From Halegenticoccus soli (GTDB taxonomy: Archaea; Halobacteriota; Halobacteria; Halobacteriales; Haloferacaceae), in contig NZ_PEND01000002.1 in the NCBI RefSeq assembly GCF_002844195.1, positions 62,001 through 126,000 of the forward strand: a DNA stretch of 64,000 bases, read 5' to 3'. Below, piece by piece: positions 60,174-64,000 of this stretch; within the stretch, counting starts at the first letter, position 1; every line of letters begins with the position of its first letter. Below the pieces are notes generated by a model that was not told where the DNA came from, did no database searches, and saw nothing but the letters and a program-made list of their open reading frames with translations. The position numbers were made by a program, and so were the translations under genes.

Positions 60174-61475
60174 ATGGACGCGCTGCTCATCGCCGGCGGA
60201 CGGGCGTTGCTTCCGGACCTGCGGGTCGTCGAGGCCGACGTGCTGGTCGACCGCGAGGCGGGGACGATCGCGGAGGTCGGGGACCTCGACGCGACGGCGG
60301 CCGACGCGGCCGAGACGCTCGACGCGTCGGGCGGGCTCGTGATCCCCGGCCTCGTCAACGCCCACACGCACGCCGCGATGACGCTCCTCCGCGGCTACGC
60401 CGACGACAAGCCGCTCGACGAGTGGCTCCGGGACGACATCTGGCCGGCGGAGGCGGAACTCTCCCCCGGGGACGTGCGCGCCGGGGCGGAGCTCGGGATG
60501 CTGGAGATGATCCGGTCGGGGACCACCGCCTTCGCGGACATGTACTTCCACGTCCCCGAGGTGGTCGAGGCAGTCGACCGGGCGGGGATGCGCGCCCGGC
60601 TGGGCCACGGCGCGGTCACCGTCGGGAAGGACGACGGCGACGCCCGCGCCGACGTGGAGGAGAGCCTCGACGTCGCGCGGGAGTTCGACGGCGCGGCCGA
60701 CGGCCGCGTCTCGACCGCGTTCATGCCCCACAGCCTCACGACCGTCGGCGAGGAGTTCCTCCGCGAGAGCGTCGCCGAGGCCCGCGAGATCGGCGTTCCG
60801 ATCCACTTTCACGCCAACGAGACGGCGAACGAGGTCGACCCGATCGTCGACGAGCGGGGGGTCCGCCCGCTGGTCTACGCCGACGACCTCGGCATGCTGA
60901 CCGGGGAAGACTTTCTCGCCCACGGCGTCCACGTGAACGCCGAGGAGATCGACCTCCTCGCCGAGCGGGGCACCGGGGTGATCCACTGCCCGGCGTCGAA
61001 CATGAAGCTCGCGAGCGGGATGGCGCCGATCCAGCGCATGCTCGACGCGGGCGTGACCGTCGGGGTCGGCACCGACGGCGCGGCGTCGAACAACGACCTC
61101 GACGCGTTCGGCGAGATGCGCGACGCGGCGCTGCTCGGCAAGCTCGCGGCGGACGATCCGAGCGCCGTCGCGGCCGAGAGCGTCGTCCGCATGGCGACGG
61201 CGGGGAGCGCGGACGCCGTCGGGTTCGGCTCGGGCCGGATCGAGCCCGGCGCGAACGCCGATCTCGCGGTAGTCGATCTCGGCGCTGCCCACCTGACGCC
61301 GGCCCACGACCTCGTGAGCCACCTCGCGTACGCCGCGCGCGGCTCCGACGTGCGGCACACGGTCTGCGACGGCCGGGTGCTCATGCGCGACCGGGAGGTG
61401 CTGACGCTCGACGCCGAGAGCGTGCTGGCGAGCGCGCGCGAGCGGACCGCCGCGCTGCTCGCCCGGCTCGACTAA
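60174..61475 (+). CDS. Adenosine/MTA/SAH deaminase-type amidohydrolase
   Basis: The 433-residue amidohydrolase has the metal motif NAHTHAAMTLLRG, HANETANE, an AHGVHV segment and GVGTDGAASNN. This matches 5-methylthioadenosine/S-adenosylhomocysteine deaminase and 5'-deoxyadenosine deaminases. It deaminates SAM by-products, a role consistent with the nearby S-adenosylhomocysteine hydrolase. The exact nucleoside cannot be read. Confidence 0.92.
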   Translation: MDALLIAGGRALLPDLRVVEADVLVDREAGTIAEVGDLDATAADAAETLDASGGLVIPGLVNAHTHAAMTLLRGYADDKPLDEWLRDDIWPAEAELSPGDVRAGAELGMLEMIRSGTTAFADMYFHVPEVVEAVDRAGMRARLGHGAVTVGKDDGDARADVEESLDVAREFDGAADGRVSTAFMPHSLTTVGEEFLRESVAEAREIGVPIHFHANETANEVDPIVDERGVRPLVYADDLGMLTGEDFLAHGVHVNAEEIDLLAERGTGVIHCPASNMKLASGMAPIQRMLDAGVTVGVGTDGAASNNDLDAFGEMRDAALLGKLAADDPSAVAAESVVRMATAGSADAVGFGSGRIEPGANADLAVVDLGAAHLTPAHDLVSHLAYAARGSDVRHTVCDGRVLMRDREVLTLDAESVLASARERTAALLARLD

Positions 61476-61637
61476 GGCGCGCTCGGAAAGGGTACTCGTG
61501 CTGATTGCTTCCCCGGGGTCGACGACCGAACATCATCTAAACCGGACTTTGGGGCCGTTTCACGCCGGACGAAACTGAATGAACGGATAGAACGAATGTC
61601 TCTATTTATTACAGTTGCCTCCGATCGGTCGGACGTA

Positions 61638-62402
61638 ATGGGAGGGAGAAGCCGATTCGCAGTGGCTCTCGCAGCGGTGCTGCTCGCGGCCGCCGTCGCC
61701 CCGGCGTCCGTCGGGGTCGCGGCGGCCGACGGCGGCGTCGAGGTGGCGATCGAACAGGACGGAGACGGCGGCGCGGCGACCGTGTCGGTGACGCGCGACG
61801 GCGGCGCCGTCGAGGGCGCGCCGGTCGCGGTCTCCGCCGATCGGGACTACGCCGGCGTCGGCAACTACACGACGGGCGAGAACGGCACGGTCGGGCTGCC
61901 CGCGCCGAACGAGTCCGTGAACGTCACCGCCGCGGCCGCCGTCGGCGGTGAGACGGCCGAGACGACGGTGAGGCTCGACCCCGCCGGAACCGAGACCGAG
62001 CCGACGCCGTTCGGCCTGCGCGTCTCCGCGTTCGTGGTGAGCCTCCTCGGGTCGGACGGGGCGGCCGACGACGAGGGCGGCATCGGCGAGCGCGTCTCGG
62101 CGTTCGCCCGGGAGAACAACCCGAGTTCGGAGCGGGCGTCCGGTCGCGCCGGTCCCCCGTCCGACGGAGCCGAGGGTACCGACGCCGTCGACGACCGCCG
62201 CGGGCCGCCTCCGTGGGCGGGACCGCCGACGGACCGCAGCCCGACGCCGGACGGCACCGCGGACGCCGGAAGCGACGAGAAGGGCGAGGACGACGAGAAC
62301 GACGGCGGTGACGACGGAACGGACGGCGACGACGAGCGAGGCGTCGACGTTCAGATCGAGGTCGGACTGGGCCCCGTCGTCGGCGGAGCGGCGATCCGCT
62401 GA
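61638..62402 (+). CDS. Secreted acidic protein with Ig-like and disordered regions
   Basis: A 254-residue protein with a Sec-type signal ([20 protein letters not shown], cleavage likely after AAA around residue 31). A beta-rich domain follows (residues ~35-130, [15 protein letters not shown] and [13 protein letters not shown]). The rest is a long, disordered, Asp/Gly/Pro-rich tail ending in [18 protein letters not shown]. No TM helix is apparent besides the signal. A TATTTATT box about 20 bp upstream is the likely promoter. It lies between the deaminase and ahcY genes. Function unknown. Confidence 0.7.
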   Translation: MGGRSRFAVALAAVLLAAAVAPASVGVAAADGGVEVAIEQDGDGGAATVSVTRDGGAVEGAPVAVSADRDYAGVGNYTTGENGTVGLPAPNESVNVTAAAAVGGETAETTVRLDPAGTETEPTPFGLRVSAFVVSLLGSDGAADDEGGIGERVSAFARENNPSSERASGRAGPPSDGAEGTDAVDDRRGPPPWAGPPTDRSPTPDGTADAGSDEKGEDDENDGGDDGTDGDDERGVDVQIEVGLGPVVGGAAIR

Positions 62403-62590
62403 CGTCGCGCCGGCGAGTCGACGACGGTCGGACGGCGTCCGGACGCCGTCCGCGACGGGAGCGACGGGTGCGATCCGCGACGGGGAGGGCGGACGCTGTC
62501 CGCGACGGACGAGCGGGACGCGTTTCCCCGGTTTCGCACGCGGCTCGACGCTTCGGTAGGGTTTTGGGCGGCGTCGCCGAACGCTCCCGT

Positions 62591-63880
62591 ATGAGCACGA
62601 CCGCGTATCCCCCCGTGAGCGAGCACCTCGACGACGTCGAGGCCGCGCGCGCCGAGGGGCGGCGCAAGATGGACTGGGCGCTGCAGCACATGCCGATCCT
62701 GCGGGCGCTCCGCGAGGAGTTCGAGGCCGAGAAACCGCTCGACGGACAGACCGTCGGAATGGCGATGCACGTCGAGGCGAAGACGGCCAACCTGGTCGAA
62801 CTGCTCGCGCTCGGCGGCGCGGAGGTCGCCATCACCGGCTGCAACCCGCTGTCGACGCACGACGACGTGAGCGCCGCGCTCGACGCCAACGAAAACATCA
62901 ACTCCTACGCCGTCCGCGGGGTGGACGAGGAGGGGTATTACGACGCCATCGAGGCCGTCGTCGCCCACGAGCCGACCGTGACGGTCGACGACGGGATGGA
63001 CCTCGTCCACGCCGTCCACGAGGACCGCCCCGACCTCATCGACACGATCGTCGGCGGCTGCGAGGAGACGACGACGGGCGTCCACCGCCTCCGGGCGATG
63101 GACGCCGACGGCGCGCTGAAGTACCCCGTCTTCGCCGTGAACGACACGCCGATGAAGCGGCTGTTCGACAACGTCCACGGGACGGGCGAGTCGTCGCTCG
63201 CGACCATCGCCATGACGACGAACCTCTCGTGGGCGGGCAAGAACGTCGTCGTCGCGGGCTACGGCTACTGCGGCAAGGGCGTCGCGAAGAAGGCCGCCGG
63301 CCAGAACGCGAACGTGATCGTCACCGAGGTCGACCCCCGGCGGGCGCTGGAGGCGCACATGGAGGGGTACGAGGTGATGCCGATGGAAGAGGCCGCCGAG
63401 GTCGGCGACGTGTTCCTCACGACCACGGGCAACCGAGACGTCGTCGTCCGCGAGCACTTCGAGCGCATGAAGGACGGCGTCCTCCTCGCCAACGCCGGAC
63501 ACTTCGACATCGAGATCGACCTCGACGCGCTCTCGGACCTCGCGGCCGACCGGTACGAGTCGCGCGAGGGCGTCGAGACGTACGAGCTGGCGGACGGCCG
63601 CCGCCTGAACGTGCTCGCCGAGGGCCGCCTCGTCAACCTCGCGAGCCCCATCGCGCTCGGACACCCGGTCGAGGTGATGGACCAGAGCTTCGGCGTCCAG
63701 GCGGTCTGCGTCCGCGAGGTGGTCGAGAACGCCGACGCCTACGAGCCCGGCGTCCACGACGTGCCCGACGCGCTGGACCGCGAGGTCGCGGAGATCAAGC
63801 TCGCGGCCGAGGGGATCGAGATCGACGCCCTCACCGAGGCGCAGGAGGAGTACATGGGAAGCTGGCAGCACGGCACCTGA
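62591..63880 (+). CDS. ahcY: S-adenosylhomocysteine hydrolase
   Basis: This 429-residue NAD enzyme shows the SAHH signatures: [22 protein letters not shown], the NAD-binding [13 protein letters not shown], and the C-terminal [13 protein letters not shown]. It hydrolyses S-adenosylhomocysteine to adenosine and homocysteine. The ATG at 62591 is chosen. The nearby MTA/SAH deaminase points to shared SAM-salvage duties. Confidence 0.96.
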   Translation: MSTTAYPPVSEHLDDVEAARAEGRRKMDWALQHMPILRALREEFEAEKPLDGQTVGMAMHVEAKTANLVELLALGGAEVAITGCNPLSTHDDVSAALDANENINSYAVRGVDEEGYYDAIEAVVAHEPTVTVDDGMDLVHAVHEDRPDLIDTIVGGCEETTTGVHRLRAMDADGALKYPVFAVNDTPMKRLFDNVHGTGESSLATIAMTTNLSWAGKNVVVAGYGYCGKGVAKKAAGQNANVIVTEVDPRRALEAHMEGYEVMPMEEAAEVGDVFLTTTGNRDVVVREHFERMKDGVLLANAGHFDIEIDLDALSDLAADRYESREGVETYELADGRRLNVLAEGRLVNLASPIALGHPVEVMDQSFGVQAVCVREVVENADAYEPGVHDVPDALDREVAEIKLAAEGIEIDALTEAQEEYMGSWQHGT

Positions 63881-63934
63881 AGTCACCTCGGCCCGCTTGG
63901 CGCGTCGCCGCCGCGCCGGCTCGACCGGTATTGG

Positions 63935-64000
63935 CTACCACTCGATCAGCCTGAGAAACCCGCGGACGCGGGCGGGGACAGTCGGCTCCTTTAAGTCCTT
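63935..64000 (-). CDS. Partial CDS, C-terminal 21 residues of an unrecognised protein
   Basis: A minus-strand frame enters from the right edge and ends at a TAG at 63935-63937. The visible end, with VPARVRGFLRLIEW, is too short for assignment. It is convergent with ahcY. Confidence 0.4.
   Translation of the reverse strand, partial: KDLKEPTVPARVRGFLRLIEW

Noticed and set aside
1-64000. CRISPR array, rRNA operon, complete insertion sequence or replication origin
   Set aside because: No regularly spaced repeats, rRNA-like sequence, transposase gene, or Orc1/Cdc6 gene with origin repeats was seen.

Overview
The window is chromosomal DNA of an extremely halophilic archaeon (class Halobacteria). 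The evidence is very high G+C, strongly acidic Asp/Glu-rich proteins, TATA boxes placed so that many genes should be leaderless, and a run of archaeal information-processing genes: RadA, RFC small subunit, TBP, aIF1A, aIF6, NMD3, RIO1, prefoldin alpha, thermosome, L31e/L39e, SRP54 and FtsY. I cannot fix the genus from sequence alone.

Layout. 1-8 kb: a partial gene, a YkgJ-type Cys-cluster protein, an Fe-S DinG/XPD-like helicase with a 28-codon gene antisense to its tail, a small HTH protein with a perfect palindrome at its start, a CAP-domain protein, NMD3, a phosphoribosyltransferase, a sugar-nucleotide-type epimerase and an FNT-family channel. 9-20 kb: htpX-pspAB, radA copy 1, a vapBC-type toxin-antitoxin pair flanked by a duplicated 3' end of an HD-domain gene, sufU, thrC, sufS, DUF424, a TPR protein, a histidine phosphatase, a second full-length radA, and thpR. 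20-28 kb: translation/secretion cluster rpl39e-rpl31e-eif6-(rplX remnant)-pfdA-ftsY, then a NmrA-like protein, an M14-like Tat substrate and srp54. 28-34 kb: an MFS carrier, split MgtE halves, a Gate-domain membrane protein, a UPF0201/UPF0200 pair, a YccF protein and tRNA-Arg(UCU) with a duplicated 3' end. 34-47 kb: stress and transport genes, thermosome, KH protein, a CBS-less IMPDH-family enzyme, trpS with a candidate Trp-containing leader peptide, two frameshifted small genes around a Bat-type regulator, rio1-eif1A, and tyrS. 47-64 kb: an AI-2E-family permease, DUF460 protein, PhzF, RNase Z, RFC small subunit, phosphatidylserine decarboxylase, a tRNA G10-type methyltransferase, TBP, a CPBP protease, hisG, a DsbA-like lipoprotein, an adenosine/MTA/SAH deaminase and S-adenosylhomocysteine hydrolase.

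Most of the window is conserved housekeeping DNA with short directons. The unusual material sits in the joints. There are two full-length radA genes with long identical DNA tracts and a shared upstream element. Ribosomal protein LX (rplX) is cut down to a stub inside an otherwise intact ribosomal/prefoldin/ftsY operon. A toxin-antitoxin pair sits between direct repeats of a gene tail. trpS has a palindrome plus a short ORF with a Trp-Arg-Trp run. The tRNA-Arg locus carries both a direct and an inverted copy of its 3' end. A TGGT-N2-ACCA motif occurs upstream of two neighbouring regulators. No CRISPR array, rRNA gene or complete insertion sequence was seen.
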